NCBI GenBank assembly: GCA_023257495.1
Contig: JALRCC010000148.1
Span: forward strand, 1 to 21,300
Length of the DNA stretch: 21,300 bases
Direction: 5' to 3'
Source: Rugosibacter sp.
GTDB taxonomy: Bacteria > Pseudomonadota > Gammaproteobacteria > Burkholderiales > Rhodocyclaceae
This document shows, one piece after another, positions 1 to 10,180 of the stretch. The notes below the pieces were generated by a model, which worked only from the letters and a program-made list of their open reading frames with translations, made no database searches and was not told the DNA's origin. How positions within the stretch are numbered: the stretch's first letter is position 1; the number at the start of each line of letters is the position of its first letter. Position numbers and translations under genes: made by a program.

Positions 1-1024
<1,024 letters not shown>

Positions 1025-1032
<8 letters not shown>

Positions 1033-2431
1033 GCGCAGGGTCACTCTCTGCTGCCAGCTGTAGCGGTACTGTGCCAATGGATCCGGCACCCATGGTGATC
1101 ACCACGTCACCGTCTTGCGCCGTGTTGCGAATGGTTTGCGCCATGGTGCCAATGTCTTCAACAAAAAACGGCTCGACCTTGCCCGCAACACGCACCGCGC
1201 GAATGAGGGTGCGCCCGTCAGCGGCCACAATCGGGGCTTCACCTGCGGCATAAATCTCTGCTAGCAATAGCACATCGACGCTAGACAATACTTTGACAAA
1301 ATCTTCGAAACAATCGCGTGTGCGGGTGTAGCGGTGGGGTTGAAATGCCAGCACTAAACGCCGTCCCGGAAAAGCCGCGCGGGCAGCGTTGATCGTCGCC
1401 GTCATCTCCACCGGATGATGGCCGTAATCGTCAACCAACGTGAAGTGCCCCCCAGTGGTTGCGGCTATTTCGCCATAACGCTGAAAGCGCCTCCCCACAC
1501 CCTTGAATTCGGCCAATGCGCGAATAATCGCCGTGTCACCAACGCCGACTTCTGTGGCCACGGCAATTGCCGCCAATGCATTCAATACGTTGTGACGACC
1601 GGGTAAATTCAGCACGATAGGCAAGCGCGACTCGCTGCTATTTTTACGCACGCAATCAAAACGCATCACGCCGCCATCCGCCTGAATATTTTCAGCGCGA
1701 AAATTGGCTGTGCTGTCGATGCCATAGGTCACGACTTGCTTGGCCACACGCGGCAATATCTCACGCACATTGGCGTCATCGCTGCACACCACCGCCACGC
1801 CATAAAATGGCAGACGATGTAAAAAGTCCACGAAGGCTTGCTTGAGCCGTGAAAAATCATGCCCGTAGGTTTCCATGTGATCGGCATCAATATTCGTCAC
1901 CACCGAAATGACGGGCGAAAGAAATAAAAACGAGGCATCCGATTCATCTGCCTCGACCACCAGAAACTCGCCCGTACCCAGCTTTGCGTTGGCACCCGCT
2001 GAAACCAGGCGGCCACCAATCACGAAGGTAGGGTCCAATCCGCCTTCGGCCAGGCAGCTGGAGACCAGGCTGGTTGTCGTGGTTTTGCCGTGCGTGCCGG
2101 CAATGGCAATGCCTTGTTTGATGCGCATCAATTCAGCCAGCATTTGTGCACGCGGCACTACCGGTACGTGGCGCGAACGTGCCATGACCACTTCTGGATT
2201 GGTCTCTGCCACTGCGGTCGAGACCACCACGGCATCCGCTTGTGCTGCATTGTCTGCCGTGTGTCCGATCGCAATACGCACTCCCAGCGCAGCCAGTCTG
2301 CGCGTGGTGGCACTTGCGGCCAGATCCGAGCCACTGACCTCAAAACCCTGATTCGCCAGTACCTCGGCAATGCCGGACATGCCCGCGCCACCAATACCGA
2401 CGAAGTGAATGCGTTTGACTTTATGCCGCAT
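1025..2431 (-). CDS. murC: UDP-N-acetylmuramate--L-alanine ligase MurC
   Basis: MurC is the ATP-dependent ligase adding L-Ala, the first stem-peptide residue, to UDP-MurNAc in the cytoplasm. It is 468 residues long, normal for the family. The N-terminal Rossmann motif [17 protein letters not shown] is intact, as are the P-loop GTHGKTTTT (Lys116), the EADESDASF segment and the C-terminal DDYGHHPVE motif. The ATG at 2429-2431 has a good ribosome site, AAGGAG, 6 nt upstream. It sits 24 bp after murG, the only clear gap in the cluster. Around residues 294-301 the protein reads EVGVGDTA, where relatives have a similar length of different residues. That stretch is encoded by copy 1 of the dispersed repeat described separately. 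Confidence 0.98.
1529..1552 (-). repeat. Dispersed ~23-bp repeat, copy 1 (inside murC)
   Basis: On the minus strand this reads GAAGTCGGCGTTGG then TGACACGG then CG. It is read in murC as EVGVGDTA. Positions 1529-1551 are identical over 23 bp to copy 3 in murD (5905-5927), but inverted. It belongs to a family of eight copies in this window. Function unknown. Confidence 0.8.
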
Positions 2432-2455
2432 GGTTTACTCCTTTGTCATGCCTGT

Positions 2456-3511
2456 TCATTGCGCCAGGTCCGCACAGTGCTGCGCTACATCGGATGTGGC
2501 CTGCGGTCGCGCCAGCGCATGCGCCTTCTCGGCCATTTGCGCCCACTGACTACGTGGCGCATGGCAGATCGTTGTCAAACGCTCAGCCGTCAATTCGCTT
2601 TGCGGCAACAAAACCGCCGCACCGGCCTGAGCCAGAAATTGCGCATTGCCTGTTTGATGATCATCCACAGCAGAGGGATAGGGCACCAGCACGCTGGCCA
2701 CCCCGGCAGCGGCAAGCTCGGCCACGGTGAGCGCCCCTGCGCGGCAAATCACCAGATCAGCCCAGAGATAGGCTCCCGCCATATCGGCAATGAATGCCAC
2801 GCAGTTAGCATGTACGCCCGCCGCGGCATATAGCGCCTGCAATTGAGCCAGATTTTTTTCACCCGCCTGATGTACGACGTTTGGCCGTTCACTTTCTGCC
2901 ATCAACGCCCATGCTTTGGGCACCACGTCATTCAACACCTGCGCACCCAGACTGCCACCCACGACCAGCACATTGAGCGGGCCCGTGCGTTCGGCATAGC
3001 GAAAAGTCGGCGCTGGCAATACGGTGATCTCGCGGCGTACGGGGTTCCCTGTCCAGATACCGCGCGGCAGGACATCAGGAAAACCGCAGAGAGTACGCGT
3101 CGCTATTTTTGCCAGCACCCGATTAGCCAGTCCCGCAACGGAATTCTGCTCATGCACCACCAGCGGAATCCCGCGCAATGCCGCCACCAATCCGCCCGGA
3201 AAGGTGACATAGCCGCCCATACCCAGCACCACATCAGGCCGGATACGTGACAAAGCGCGCCAGGCGGCGACACAGCCACGAAGTAGATTCAAGGGCAAAG
3301 CCAGCTTGCGCATCAATCCCTTGCCACGCAAGGCTGAAAAATGCATCCAGGCCATTTGATAGCCACGCCCGGCGACTAATGTTGCCTCCATGCCCTCGGG
3401 GTTGCCCAACCAGGCAATCTGCCAGCCCTGGGCACGTAGATGTTCCGCAACCGCCAACCCTGGCATGATGTGCCCGCCGGTGCCACCTGCCATGATCAAA
3501 ATCTGCTTCAT
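2456..3511 (-). CDS. murG: Lipid II synthase MurG (UDP-GlcNAc:lipid I GlcNAc transferase)
   Basis: MurG is a peripheral inner-membrane GT28 glycosyltransferase that adds GlcNAc to lipid I on the cytoplasmic face, giving lipid II. The N-terminal glycine loop [10 protein letters not shown] (residues 9-18) is visible. So are a second glycine motif [10 protein letters not shown] and the UDP-GlcNAc-binding region [15 protein letters not shown] followed by [15 protein letters not shown] set the start at the ATG at 3509-3511, 351 residues, because [14 protein letters not shown] aligns with the family N-terminus and this ATG overlaps the ftsW stop as ATGA. A longer open frame to 3580 would run well inside ftsW. 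Residues TVLPAPTFR are encoded by repeat copy 2. Confidence 0.97.
   Translation of the reverse strand: MKQILIMAGGTGGHIMPGLAVAEHLRAQGWQIAWLGNPEGMEATLVAGRGYQMAWMHFSALRGKGLMRKLALPLNLLRGCVAAWRALSRIRPDVVLGMGGYVTFPGGLVAALRGIPLVVHEQNSVAGLANRVLAKIATRTLCGFPDVLPRGIWTGNPVRREITVLPAPTFRYAERTGPLNVLVVGGSLGAQVLNDVVPKAWALMAESERPNVVHQAGEKNLAQLQALYAAAGVHANCVAFIADMAGAYLWADLVICRAGALTVAELAAAGVASVLVPYPSAVDDHQTGNAQFLAQAGAAVLLPQSELTAERLTTICHAPRSQWAQMAEKAHALARPQATSDVAQHCADLAQ
3002..3024 (+). repeat. Dispersed ~23-bp repeat, copy 2 (inside murG)
   Basis: The plus strand reads AAAAGTCGGCGCTGG followed by CAATACGG. It differs from the consensus (AAAAGTCGGCGCTGG plus TGATACGG) at two positions. The murG coding strand is the complement, read as [13 protein letters not shown] at this spot is also plausible for MurG relatives, so this copy is less decisive by itself. 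Confidence 0.7.
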
Positions 3512-4668
3512 ACAGACTGTCCCTTCATCAACTGACGATTTTCCCAGTCGATGCGAAACAGGATGGCCAGGGTAATGCAATTAGCCACAATGCCCGAGCC
3601 GCCAAAACTCATCAGCGGCAGGGTCAGCCCTTTGGTTGGCAACAGCCCCATATTCACGCCCATGTTAATGAAGCCCTGCACGCCCAGCCAGATGCCAATG
3701 CCTTGCGCCACCAGGCCGCTATAGACGCGATCCAGCGCCAGCGCCTGGCGGCCAACGGCGAATGCACGCTCAACCAGCAAGGCGAACAAGGCGATGACCG
3801 CGCAAACGCCAAACAAACCAAGCTCTTCGGCAATCACCGCCAATAAAAAATCGGTATGCGCTTCGGGCAAATAAAACAGTTTTTCTACGCTGGCACCCAG
3901 CCCCACGCCAAACCACTCGCCACGGCCAAAGGCAATCAGCGCATGCGATAACTGATAGCCCTTGCCATACGCATCCTGCCAAGGGTCCATGAAGCCGAAA
4001 ATGCGTTCGCGCCGATAAGGTGAGGACCAGATCAAAATGACAAATGCCACGGCCATCACGATCAGCAACGCACTAAAGAGCCGCCCGTTGATGCCGCCCA
4101 GAAACAAAATGCCGACGGCAATACTGACGATCACGACAAAGGCACCGAAGTCCGGTTCGCGCAACAACAGTCCTCCAACTAGAACCATCACAGCCGCCAT
4201 GGGCACAAATCCACGGCGAAAGCTGGCCATATCGCTTAACTTGCGCGTGGTGTAATCCGCTGCATACATCACGGCAAACAACTTCATGAATTCAGAGGGC
4301 TGTAAATTGATCGGGCCAAGACCAATCCACCGCTGAGCGCCATTGACCGAGCGGCCAAGATGCGGAATCAGCACCACGATCAACAAGACAAACCCCGCCA
4401 CAAAGAGCCAGGGAGATATCTGTTGCCACAATCGCATCGGCACCTGAAACGCAGCCGCTGCAGCCATCAGGCCAATCACCAGAAATATGCCGTGCCGAAT
4501 CAAAAAATAGGCCGACTGATTCCCCGTAAAGCGGCTGCCTTCAGCCATGGCGATTGAGGCCGAATACACCATGACCAGACCGAAAAACAGCAAGCCGATG
4601 GCTGGCCACAGCAACAGAGGGTCCATCTCGGCATTGGCAGACCGTGCCACGGTGTTCCAGTTATTCAT
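3508..4668 (-). CDS. ftsW: Septal peptidoglycan glycosyltransferase FtsW (SEDS family)
   Basis: FtsW is the SEDS-family inner-membrane glycosyltransferase that polymerises lipid II at the septum, working with FtsI. The 386-residue product is strongly hydrophobic, with about ten predicted helices. It carries the family segments [31 protein letters not shown], the conserved [17 protein letters not shown] loop, and the C-terminal [10 protein letters not shown] motif. The start is ATG at 4666-4668, overlapping the murD stop as ATGA. The stop overlaps the murG start in the same way. Placement between murD and murG is the standard dcw order. The SEDS relative RodA is less likely given this neighbourhood. 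Confidence 0.97.
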   Translation of the reverse strand: MNNWNTVARSANAEMDPLLLWPAIGLLFFGLVMVYSASIAMAEGSRFTGNQSAYFLIRHGIFLVIGLMAAAAAFQVPMRLWQQISPWLFVAGFVLLIVVLIPHLGRSVNGAQRWIGLGPINLQPSEFMKLFAVMYAADYTTRKLSDMASFRRGFVPMAAVMVLVGGLLLREPDFGAFVVIVSIAVGILFLGGINGRLFSALLIVMAVAFVILIWSSPYRRERIFGFMDPWQDAYGKGYQLSHALIAFGRGEWFGVGLGASVEKLFYLPEAHTDFLLAVIAEELGLFGVCAVIALFALLVERAFAVGRQALALDRVYSGLVAQGIGIWLGVQGFINMGVNMGLLPTKGLTLPLMSFGGSGIVANCITLAILFRIDWENRQLMKGQSV

Positions 4669-6071
4669 GCAGGCGCTTTCATCAAACGATGTACTGCTGC
4701 AATAAAGACTTCTGCCCGATGCTGATAGTCGCGGAACATGTCAAAACTGGCGCAGGCGGGCGAGAGCAATACCGCATCATTCTTTTGGGCCAGTGCATTT
4801 GCCTGCTGTACGGCATCGCTCATATCACTGGCGAAAATCAGCGGCACACCAAGCTCTTTGAGCACCTTGCCAATCAGCGGTCCATCGCGCCCGATCAAAA
4901 CCACAGCGCGCGCGCATTGCGCAACGGCGGATGCCAACGGCGAAAAATCCTGCCCCTTGCCATCGCCGCCAGCGATCAGCACAATTTTTCGGTCCTGTGT
5001 TCCGCCCAGGCCGGTCAATGCCGCCACGGTTGCGCCAACGTTGGTGCCTTTGGAATCGTCATACCAGCTCACGCCATTGATCTCGGTCACTTTTTCAACC
5101 CGGTGCGGCAAGCCTTGAAAACTCAGTACCGCAGGCAATAGTTCTTGTACGTCATGACCCAGGCTCACGCACAGCGCCAACGCCGCCATGACATTGGCCG
5201 CATTGTGCAACCCCTGCATCGGCAGCCTGGAGAGGGGCAGCAAACATTGTTCGCCTTGCGCCAGCCATAACTCACCCCCTTGCTGCAGCAATCCGAAATC
5301 TGTCGCCGCCGGAGGTGCATCAAGACCAAAGCTGATCACCCGTCGGCCAGGCAGTGCCATGCGGTACACTTTTGCGTCCTGCCGATTCAAAACCTGCACG
5401 CCTCCGCCGTCAAAGATGCGCGCTTTGACTGCCGCATAGGCCTCCAGATCGGCATAGCGATCCAGATGATCGTCTGAAATGTTAAGGACGGTCGCCGCAG
5501 CGGCCTGCAACGAGGTCGTGGTTTCCAGCTGAAAGCTGGATAACTCGAGCACCCACACTTGCGGTAAATCATTGTGTGCCACATGGTTTGCCAGCGCGGT
5601 CAGCGCGGCAGGAGAAATATTGCCCGCTACCCCCACGCTTTGCCCCATGCTGCGCAACAGATGTCCCGTCAGCGCAGTGGTCGTGGTTTTGCCATTGGTA
5701 CCGGTAATCGCCAGCACGGGGGCGGGAGCTGATGCCATGGCATTCAACGCATGCAAGCCGCGTGCAAACAGTTCGATTTCGCCAATCACCGGCAAGCCCT
5801 GCGCCAGCGCTTGGCGCACGATGGGCAGATCACCCGGCAAACCGGGTGACAACACCACCAGGTCAACGTCACTCAGCCAATGCAATTCAAACGCACCACT
5901 CAAAAAGTCGGCGTTGGTGACACGGCGCTGCAGCTCGGCAAGATACGGCGGATGCGCGCGCGTATCCGCCACCCGTACCCGCGCGCCCGCTTCTGCGCAC
6001 CAGCACGCAGAAGCCAGCCCGGATTCACCCAGGCCGAGCACGAGCACATGTTTGCCGTTTAAATCGTTCAT
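4665..6071 (-). CDS. murD: UDP-N-acetylmuramoylalanine--D-glutamate ligase MurD
   Basis: MurD is the cytoplasmic ligase that adds D-Glu to UDP-MurNAc-L-Ala. At 468 residues it has the N-terminal [14 protein letters not shown]ossmann motif, the ATP P-loop GTNGKTTTT (Lys128), the [10 protein letters not shown] motif, [12 protein letters not shown] and a C-terminal [12 protein letters not shown] segment. All are characteristic of MurD. The ATG at 6069-6071 overlaps the mraY stop as ATGA. Near residues 49-56 the protein reads RRVTNADF in the first domain. This stretch is encoded by the complement of repeat copy 3 and lies in a region that varies among MurD proteins. Nothing suggests loss of function. 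Confidence 0.98.
   Translation of the reverse strand: MNDLNGKHVLVLGLGESGLASACWCAEAGARVRVADTRAHPPYLAELQRRVTNADFLSGAFELHWLSDVDLVVLSPGLPGDLPIVRQALAQGLPVIGEIELFARGLHALNAMASAPAPVLAITGTNGKTTTTALTGHLLRSMGQSVGVAGNISPAALTALANHVAHNDLPQVWVLELSSFQLETTTSLQAAAATVLNISDDHLDRYADLEAYAAVKARIFDGGGVQVLNRQDAKVYRMALPGRRVISFGLDAPPAATDFGLLQQGGELWLAQGEQCLLPLSRLPMQGLHNAANVMAALALCVSLGHDVQELLPAVLSFQGLPHRVEKVTEINGVSWYDDSKGTNVGATVAALTGLGGTQDRKIVLIAGGDGKGQDFSPLASAVAQCARAVVLIGRDGPLIGKVLKELGVPLIFASDMSDAVQQANALAQKNDAVLLSPACASFDMFRDYQHRAEVFIAAVHRLMKAPA
5903..5927 (+). repeat. Dispersed ~23-bp repeat, copy 3 (inside murD)
   Basis: The plus strand reads AAAAGTCGGCGTTGG, then TGACACGG and CG. Positions 5905-5927 match copy 1 in murC exactly over 23 bp in inverted orientation. 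The murD coding strand reads the complement as RRVTNADF, a peptide unrelated to the EVGVGDTA made from copy 1. Confidence 0.82.
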
Positions 6072-7237
6072 CGAATTTTCAGGGTGGACAACCCCACCAG
6101 CACCAGCAAAATCGTGATGATCCAGAAACGCACAACCACTTGCGTCTCCTTCCAGCCTGTTTGTTCAAAGTGATGATGCAGCGGGGCCATGCGCAAAATG
6201 CGTCGTCCCTCGCCGTATTTCTTTTTGGTGTATTTGAAATAGCTCACTTGCAACATCACCGACAGCGTCTCTGCAACAAAAACACCGCCCATGATGAAAA
6301 GCACGATTTCCTGCCGTGCGATCACGGCCACGGCACCGAGCGCTGCACCCAGCGCCAGCGCCCCCACGTCACCCATGAATACTTCTGCCGGATAGGCGTT
6401 GAACCACAAGAACCCCAGCCCGGCCCCCGCGATAGCCGCGCAAAAAACCGTCAGCTCGCCTGCACCAGGAATATGTGGCAGCAGCAGATATTTCGAGAAC
6501 ACCGCATTGCCCGCAACATAGGTGAACAAAGCCAGCGCCGCGCCAACGAGCACCGCCGGCATGATGGCCAGGCCATCCAGTCCATCGGTCAGATTAACGG
6601 CATTACTCGTGCCGACAATGACCAGATAGGTCAGCGTAATGAATCCCAGCATGCCTAGCGGATAACTCACACTCTTGAAAAACGGCACGATGAGGTCAGT
6701 CTGCATGGGCAGCTGGAGTGTGAAGCCACTACCCACCCACTGCATGAAGAGTTTGATGACCTGCTCATTATTGGGCGCTGAAATCGAAAAGGAAATGTAC
6801 ACCGCCGCCAAGAGGCCCACCACGGTTTGCCAGAAAAACTTGGCGCGGGCGGATAAGCCCTTGGGATTGCGATATACCACCTTGCGCCAGTCATCCACCC
6901 AGCCCACCGCACCAAAGCCGAAGGTAACGAGCAGCACAACCCAGATAAATCGATTCGATAAATCGGCCCACAACAAGGTGGCAATGCCTAGCGAAAGAAG
7001 AATCAAAGCGCCACCCATGGTCGGTGTGCCGGCTTTGATCAGATGGGTTTGCGGCCCATCGGTGCGCACCGACTGACCAATTTTTTTCGCAGCCAGCCAG
7101 CGAATCAACATCGGGCCGAAAACGAACGAAATCGCAAGCGCCGTCATTGTCGCCAGCACTGCGCGCAACGTGATGTAATTGAACACATTGAAACCACGAT
7201 AGTCGTGGGCTAACCAGCGCGCGAGCTCAAGCAGCAT
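6068..7237 (-). CDS. mraY: Phospho-N-acetylmuramoyl-pentapeptide transferase MraY
   Basis: MraY is the integral inner-membrane enzyme that transfers phospho-MurNAc-pentapeptide to undecaprenyl phosphate, forming lipid I. About ten hydrophobic helices are seen. Family motifs include [23 protein letters not shown] (catalytic aspartates), the [11 protein letters not shown] segment and the HHHFE motif near the C-terminus. I chose the ATG at 7235-7237 ([16 protein letters not shown]), giving 389 residues. It matches the usual MraY N-terminus and has GGAG 7 nt upstream. An upstream ATG at 7291 would add 18 residues inside murF. The start overlaps the end of murF by 11 bp, and the stop overlaps murD as ATGA. 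Confidence 0.97.
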   Translation of the reverse strand: MLLELARWLAHDYRGFNVFNYITLRAVLATMTALAISFVFGPMLIRWLAAKKIGQSVRTDGPQTHLIKAGTPTMGGALILLSLGIATLLWADLSNRFIWVVLLVTFGFGAVGWVDDWRKVVYRNPKGLSARAKFFWQTVVGLLAAVYISFSISAPNNEQVIKLFMQWVGSGFTLQLPMQTDLIVPFFKSVSYPLGMLGFITLTYLVIVGTSNAVNLTDGLDGLAIMPAVLVGAALALFTYVAGNAVFSKYLLLPHIPGAGELTVFCAAIAGAGLGFLWFNAYPAEVFMGDVGALALGAALGAVAVIARQEIVLFIMGGVFVAETLSVMLQVSYFKYTKKKYGEGRRILRMAPLHHHFEQTGWKETQVVVRFWIITILLVLVGLSTLKIR

Positions 7238-8618
7238 GGGTGTCTCCTGCAGTGGAAGAATGAGGCTCAGTGCTTTGTTCAATGATGGCATTCACGACCC
7301 GCTCCATGCGCATGAAACGCGAGCCTTTAACGAGCACTGTGGTCTGCTCATCGAGCTCGGCGCGCAGGGTTTTGATGAGCGTCTCGATGTGAGAAAGGTG
7401 CTCACCGCCCTCGCCAAAATTATGCGCAGCGGCTTCGGAAAGTTCGCCTAGACAGAGTAGTCGATCAATCCCATGACTCTTGGCATAGCCGCCCACCTCA
7501 TCATGAAACTGGGCAGATCCTTCGCCCGTTTCGCCCATATCGCCCATGACAAAAATACGTCGCCCCGGAATGCTGGCCAGCACATCAATCGCTGCTCGCA
7601 TCGAATCCGGGTTGGCGTTATAGGTGTCATCAATGATGAGCGCGCCGTGCTGTCCCGCACGACGCTGCAACCGCCCGGTGACGCCCTGAAAACCAGCCAG
7701 ACCTTGCGTCACCATCTCCAGCGTCACACCGGTTGCCAGCGTTGCTGCAGCGGCTGCACAGGCATTCATTGCGTTATGCAGGCCAGGAACGCCCAAGGGA
7801 ATATCCACCGTACCCCAGGGCGTATTCAAGTGCAACGTGCCACCCATGCCCTTGGGCGCGAATTCACCTCGCACATCCGCTGCCTCGCGCATGCCAAAGG
7901 TGAGTTGCAAATTGTTCTGTGCCAGCGTGTGCCAGAGCTCAGCTTGCGCATCATCGGCATTAAACACCGCAATGCCCTCTGTTCCCAGCCCGGCAAAAAT
8001 TTCGCCCTTGGCCAGCCCGATGTTCTGCACCGTGCCCAGTCCTGCCAGATGCGCCCGCTGGGCATTGATCACCAGCGCAACCGTCGGCTTGGCCAGGTGC
8101 GTGAGATAGTCGATTTCACCGGCATGATTCATACCCATTTCGATGACTGCCGAGGTATGCGTATCGCGCAATTTCAATAAGGTCAGTGGCAAACCGATGT
8201 CATTATTCAAATTGCCTGCTGTTGCGAGAACTTCTCCCCCTTGCGTGCGCAAAATGGCGGCGCACATCTCTTTTACCGTGGTTTTGCCATTGCTTCCGGT
8301 GACGCCAATCAATGGCAACGTGAATCGTGAGCGCCAGGCGGCGGCCAACTCACCCAGACCCAGCCGCGTATCTGCTACCGCAATCAGGGGCAGCTCCGGG
8401 TGGGCCGCTGCAAATTTCTGACTAACCAGCGCGCCTGTGGCCCCTTGTTTGATCGCGTCAGCGACAAACGCGTGGCCATCAAAGTGGTCGCCCTTGATCG
8501 CGACGAACAGATCGCCTGCAGCAATGGCGCGCGAATCACTGGTCACCGCTGTAAATGTGCCATCAGGCCCGTACCTTTGGGCATCGATGGCCAGCGCTGC
8601 GGATAACAACGTCATCAT
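7227..8618 (-). CDS. murF: UDP-N-acetylmuramoyl-tripeptide--D-alanyl-D-alanine ligase MurF
   Basis: MurF adds D-Ala-D-Ala to the UDP-MurNAc-tripeptide, the last cytoplasmic step of precursor assembly. It has 463 residues with the N-terminal substrate-binding domain ([17 protein letters not shown]), P-loop [13 protein letters not shown] (Lys112), [10 protein letters not shown], and the [11 protein letters not shown] motif typical of MurF. It starts with two consecutive ATG codons. The first (8616-8618) overlaps the murE stop as ATGA, so coupled translation is likely. The C-terminal tail ([15 protein letters not shown]) is low in conservation and overlaps the mraY start by 11 bp. Its partner DdlB, which supplies the dipeptide, lies at the far left of the cluster. 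Confidence 0.97.
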   Translation of the reverse strand: MMTLLSAALAIDAQRYGPDGTFTAVTSDSRAIAAGDLFVAIKGDHFDGHAFVADAIKQGATGALVSQKFAAAHPELPLIAVADTRLGLGELAAAWRSRFTLPLIGVTGSNGKTTVKEMCAAILRTQGGEVLATAGNLNNDIGLPLTLLKLRDTHTSAVIEMGMNHAGEIDYLTHLAKPTVALVINAQRAHLAGLGTVQNIGLAKGEIFAGLGTEGIAVFNADDAQAELWHTLAQNNLQLTFGMREAADVRGEFAPKGMGGTLHLNTPWGTVDIPLGVPGLHNAMNACAAAAATLATGVTLEMVTQGLAGFQGVTGRLQRRAGQHGALIIDDTYNANPDSMRAAIDVLASIPGRRIFVMGDMGETGEGSAQFHDEVGGYAKSHGIDRLLCLGELSEAAAHNFGEGGEHLSHIETLIKTLRAELDEQTTVLVKGSRFMRMERVVNAIIEQSTEPHSSTAGDTHAA

Positions 8619-10180
8619 GTCACTGCTCCGTTAGCAGAATTTGAACTCATTAAAAAGTCGCCCGCGCGGCGTATCGCCAGCGCCGACTTTGCTGCGGTTA
8701 CATCATCAAACGGGTAACGTACGCCAGCAATTTCCTGATAGGGTTCATGCCCTTTGCCTGCCAGAAGAATTACATCGTTCACACAGGCTTGGCCAATCGC
8801 GGATGTGATGGCGTCGTCACGTTTCGTTGCAACTATCGGTGGATGCGTCATACCGGCCAGAATGTCATGGATGATTGCCTCGGCATTTTCATGCCGCGGG
8901 TTATCGCTGGTCACGATTACCCTGTCAGCCAGACGCTCGGCTGCGGCTCCCATGGCAGGCCGCTTGCCTGCATCACGCTCGCCACCACACCCGAATACGC
9001 AGATGAGCTGGCCACCGCGCGCGGTAGCCAGCTCGCGCAACACGGTCAGCACTTTTTCCAGGGCATCCGGTGTGTGTGCGTAGTCCACAATCACCAATGG
9101 TTCACCGTCACCCCCCACCGGCTGCATACGACCTGCCGGAGGCTGCAAGTGCTGCAACGCTCGCGCAATATCCGCCAATGGTTCACCGCGTGCGACGAGG
9201 GTTGCAATCACTGCCATCAGGTTCGAGGCATTGAAGCGTCCCACGACCGGCACGCTAAAGGCTTGCCCCTGCACAGTGAAGTTTAGGCCGGTGGCGCTCA
9301 TGTGCAACTGCTCGGCCCGCAACACCGCATCCACTTTTTCTGTGCCTGCGGGAGACGGCTCCAGGGTGTAGCCCAGCGTGCGGACTTCAGCGCTCACGAG
9401 CTCAGCCAGCGATAGCGCAAAAGGGTCATCCAGATTCAGCACAGCGACCTTGAGCCCGGGTGTTGCAAACAATTGGGCTTTAGCTGCGCCATAAGCCGCC
9501 ATGGTGCCGTGATAATCGAGATGATCGCGCGTGAGATTGGTAAAAATCGCCACATCGAATCGCACGCCTTCTACGCGATCTTCAGCCAGGCCAATGGAAG
9601 ATACCTCCATCGAACAGGCCGTGGCACCATCGCGAACAAAATCACTGAGTGCGGCGTGCACTGCCAAAGCATCCGGCGTGGTAAAGCCTGTTTCGCGCAA
9701 AGCACCAGGGAATCCATTGCCCAGCGTGCCAATCACGGCACAACGCTGACCCAGTTGAGTCAATGCCTGCAACAGCCACTGCGAAACGGAAGTTTTGCCA
9801 TTGGTGCCGGTCACGCCAGCGAGCCATAATTTTTCTGATGGGCAACCATACACCCGATGCGCCAATTCACCGGCCTGCGCTGCCAAGCCCTGCACTTCAA
9901 TGCAGGGTACGCCCCAGGATGTTTCTGCCGGAGCCGTATCACCAGCGCCGACTTTTTCATTGCGCTCACAAATCAACGCTGTCGCGCCACGCACTACCGC
10001 ATCCTGCATAAAGGCGCGGCCATCCACATGGTGGCCGGGATAGGCGAGAAACACATCACCTGGTTGCACAGTACGTGAATCATTCGCCAAGCGCCGGGCA
10101 ATCACTCCTTGCGCTGCCAGGCGCTGCAGAATGTCCACGGCCTGATCCTGATTGGCGCTTGGGTTCACGCTGTGCTTCAC
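8615..10180 (-). CDS. murE: UDP-N-acetylmuramoyl-L-alanyl-D-glutamate--2,6-diaminopimelate ligase MurE
   Basis: MurE adds the third stem residue in the cytoplasm. The 521-residue protein has SRTVQPGDVFLAYPG, P-loop GVTGTNGKTSVSQ (Lys129), FTNLTRDHLDYHG and the DNPR motif (Asp426). In this family DNPR marks specificity for meso-diaminopimelate rather than lysine. The start is GTG (complement of 10178-10180), overlapping the ftsI stop as GTGA, with GGAGG about 5 nt upstream inside the ftsI end. It holds two dispersed-repeat copies. Copy 5 encodes EKVGAGDTA (residues 75-83) in the variable N-terminal domain. Copy 4 encodes KSALAIR (about 498-504) near the C-terminus. The two copies are read in different frames. 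Confidence 0.97.
   Translation of the reverse strand: MKHSVNPSANQDQAVDILQRLAAQGVIARRLANDSRTVQPGDVFLAYPGHHVDGRAFMQDAVVRGATALICERNEKVGAGDTAPAETSWGVPCIEVQGLAAQAGELAHRVYGCPSEKLWLAGVTGTNGKTSVSQWLLQALTQLGQRCAVIGTLGNGFPGALRETGFTTPDALAVHAALSDFVRDGATACSMEVSSIGLAEDRVEGVRFDVAIFTNLTRDHLDYHGTMAAYGAAKAQLFATPGLKVAVLNLDDPFALSLAELVSAEVRTLGYTLEPSPAGTEKVDAVLRAEQLHMSATGLNFTVQGQAFSVPVVGRFNASNLMAVIATLVARGEPLADIARALQHLQPPAGRMQPVGGDGEPLVIVDYAHTPDALEKVLTVLRELATARGGQLICVFGCGGERDAGKRPAMGAAAERLADRVIVTSDNPRHENAEAIIHDILAGMTHPPIVATKRDDAITSAIGQACVNDVILLAGKGHEPYQEIAGVRYPFDDVTAAKSALAIRRAGDFLMSSNSANGAVT
8669..8692 (-). repeat. Dispersed ~23-bp repeat, copy 4 (3' end of murE)
   Basis: The minus strand reads CAAAGTCGGCGCTGG then CGATACGC, with three differences from the consensus. 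It is read in murE as KSALAIR. Just beside it, at 8652-8660, the plus strand has AAAAAGTCG, so AAAGTCG and CGACTTT form an inverted pair about 22 bp apart within 8654-8690. Confidence 0.7.
9934..9957 (-). repeat. Dispersed ~23-bp repeat, copy 5 (inside murE, consensus copy)
   Basis: The minus strand reads AAAAAGTCGGCGCTGG followed by TGATACGG, the copy that best matches the consensus. It encodes EKVGAGDTA in murE. Its last 17 bp are identical to copy 8 (19384-19400), which lies outside any gene. Confidence 0.82.

Noticed and set aside
2090..2833. Plus-strand 247-codon frame across murC and murG
   Set aside because: It spans two well-supported genes and their junction, with no domain in the product.
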